Assembly (NCBI RefSeq): GCF_021412625.1
Contig: NZ_JAKCFI010000010.1
Location: forward strand, 186,001 to 250,000
Direction of reading: 5' to 3'
DNA from: Myxococcus stipitatus
Lineage (GTDB): Bacteria > Myxococcota > Myxococcia > Myxococcales > Myxococcaceae
DNA: 64,000 bases
Numbering within the stretch: position 1 is the first letter of the stretch; the number at the start of each line of letters is the position of its first letter. Both the position numbers and the translations under genes were made by a program. Under the pieces are notes generated by a model, which did not search any database, was not told the origin of the DNA, and saw only the letters and a program-made list of their open reading frames with translations. This document shows positions 63,024-64,000 of this stretch, piece after piece.

Positions 63024-63976
63024 GGATGGAGGTGGGGATAGGGGCCCTGGAGTTGGGCCCACCGGCTCGCGAGCACGAACAGGATTTCCCGCAGGGAGTC
63101 GCCGCGAAGCGCGAGCACGGGACTGGAGAGCCCGGCGCCGAGCAGCCGCGCGCAGGCCTTCCATCGGTGGAGTCCCGTGGACTTCTGGCCCAGATAGCGT
63201 GCCCGCAGTGTCTGCTCGCTGCGCACCACGCCCACGATGAGCCGCAGGAAATAGCGCGTCTCGAAGCGGGTGCTCGGGATGAGATGCCACACCTTCAGGG
63301 TGGGCGCATAGACGCGGCGATGACCCGCCCTGCCGAGCAGGAAGCCGAACTCGATGTCGCCTCCGCTCAAGAGCTGCTTGCCGAGCCGGTCCGGCATGAG
63401 TTGCTCGGGCGTCTGCCAGGGCACCGCCTCCAGGAAGGCGGCGCGGCGCAGCCACAGTCCGGCGCCAATCGTCGGAGCCAGCGTGGCATCCGCCCCGAAA
63501 TCGATGGGGGCATCCCCCAATCGATGGTTGATGGCGAGCAGGTGCTCCCGACGTGCGATGCTCGGAGTGGGGGGCGTTTCGTAGCGCGGATAGAGGCGCG
63601 AGACGACGCCTCCGACGCTCGCGTCCTCGAATGCCGCCAGCCCATCCGTGACGAAGTTCGATTCGGGGACGTTGTCGTCGTCCAGGAAGCAGACGATGTC
63701 CCGTCGCGCGCTCAGGATTCCGCAGAGCCGTGCGAAGAGCAGTCCCTGCCGGGGCTCGGCGACGACCCGCACCTCGACGCCGCGGCGACGCAGTCCCGCG
63801 ACCGCGTTGCTTTCCTCCACGACTCGCGCGGTGCCGTCGGTCGAATTGTTGTCCACGACCACCACCTCGAAGCACTCGCTCGCCGCCTGTTGCTCGAGCA
63901 GGGCTTGCAAGGGCGCCTCGACGCGCCTCGCGCCGTTGTAGGTGGGGATGACGAAGGTGACGCCGGGCAGGGTCAT
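63020..63976 (-). CDS. Family 2 glycosyltransferase
   Basis: A 318-residue GT-A enzyme. GVTFVIPTYNGARRVEAPLQ, FEVVVVDNNSTDGTARVVEE and IVCFLDDDNVPESNFVTDGL (DxD) are diagnostic. GAGLWLRRAAFLEAVPW and SGGDIEFGFLLGRAGHRRVY give the acceptor site and catalytic ED. A basic C-terminal region with hydrophobic stretches may be membrane associated. GGAGG lies six bases before ATG 63976, and the ATG overlaps an upstream TGA (ATGA), so another gene on this strand probably precedes it beyond the window. Confidence 0.9.
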   Translation of the reverse strand: MTLPGVTFVIPTYNGARRVEAPLQALLEQQAASECFEVVVVDNNSTDGTARVVEESNAVAGLRRRGVEVRVVAEPRQGLLFARLCGILSARRDIVCFLDDDNVPESNFVTDGLAAFEDASVGGVVSRLYPRYETPPTPSIARREHLLAINHRLGDAPIDFGADATLAPTIGAGLWLRRAAFLEAVPWQTPEQLMPDRLGKQLLSGGDIEFGFLLGRAGHRRVYAPTLKVWHLIPSTRFETRYFLRLIVGVVRSEQTLRARYLGQKSTGLHRWKACARLLGAGLSSPVLALRGDSLREILFVLASRWAQLQGPYPHLHP

Positions 63977-64000
63977 GCGCGCGCCTCCGAACCGCGAGGT
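63973..64000 (-). CDS. Possible 3' end of an upstream gene (partial)
   Basis: A TGA at 63973-63975 overlaps the glycosyltransferase ATG, and the frame is open to the window edge (LAVRRRA before the stop). The 4-bp overlap is the usual operon join in this window, but eight codons prove nothing. Confidence 0.25.

Noticed and set aside
61941-63875. A long upstream extension of the second acyltransferase
   Set aside because: It runs antisense-free but over the GT2 gene in another frame; ATG 63023 overlapping the GT2 stop is the standard coupled start.

Overview
The window is very GC-rich and gene-dense, with GTG starts, 4-bp ATGA/GTGA overlaps and long spurious antisense reading frames. Gene content (PEGA-tailed Ser/Thr kinase, BY-kinase polysaccharide locus, many exported lipoproteins, FG-GAP and RHS proteins, LigD, Lhr, hybrid sensor proteins) points to a predatory or social myxobacterium (Myxococcus/Corallococcus/Pyxidicoccus-like). 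This is an inference from style and content; no 16S gene, tRNA, CRISPR array, prophage or transposase was seen.

Region 1 (1-4110): the 3' part of an Lhr-type helicase, a heme oxygenase, and a convergent DUF420 membrane protein. Region 2 (4282-13788): five same-strand genes that all encode exported proteins: a CXXCH-containing DUF1549/DUF1588-like protein, a small lipoprotein, a Tat-exported DUF1501 protein, a lipoprotein with a monohaem cytochrome tail, and a large FG-GAP lipoprotein. They look like one operon building an unstudied cell-surface system. Region 3 (13869-33702): mostly housekeeping and solitary genes (EamA transporter, LigD, ferritin-like DUF2383 protein, HutF, ArgE-like deacetylase, FMN reductase, DUF2167 protein, Mfd, a PAS histidine kinase, an acidic secreted peptide, cytochrome c and a glycosyltransferase-methyltransferase fusion). 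It also holds a tandem pair of paralogous lipoproteins with ChaN/EreA-like motifs.

Region 4 (33914-53331) is a Wzx/Wzy-type exopolysaccharide locus. It has a Wzc-like polysaccharide co-polymerase with fused BY-kinase, a Wzy-like polymerase, a Wzx flippase, nine glycosyltransferases, a methyltransferase and a ROK sugar kinase. The genes lie in alternating plus and minus blocks around a membrane Ser/Thr kinase. No outer-membrane exporter (Wza/OPX), priming phosphoglycosyltransferase or nucleotide-sugar synthesis genes are present, so these must lie elsewhere.

Region 5 (53621-60618) holds a cysteine-rich lipoprotein, a 1982-residue exported RHS/YD-repeat protein with a variable glycine-rich C-terminal tip, a perfect 14-bp hairpin, and a small two-TM protein of clearly lower GC. 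This is the layout of a polymorphic toxin tip and its immunity gene, and it is the best candidate here for an undescribed effector/immunity pair. Region 6 (60716-64000): two convergent acyltransferase-3 membrane proteins and a family 2 glycosyltransferase, probably the edge of another surface-glycan locus.
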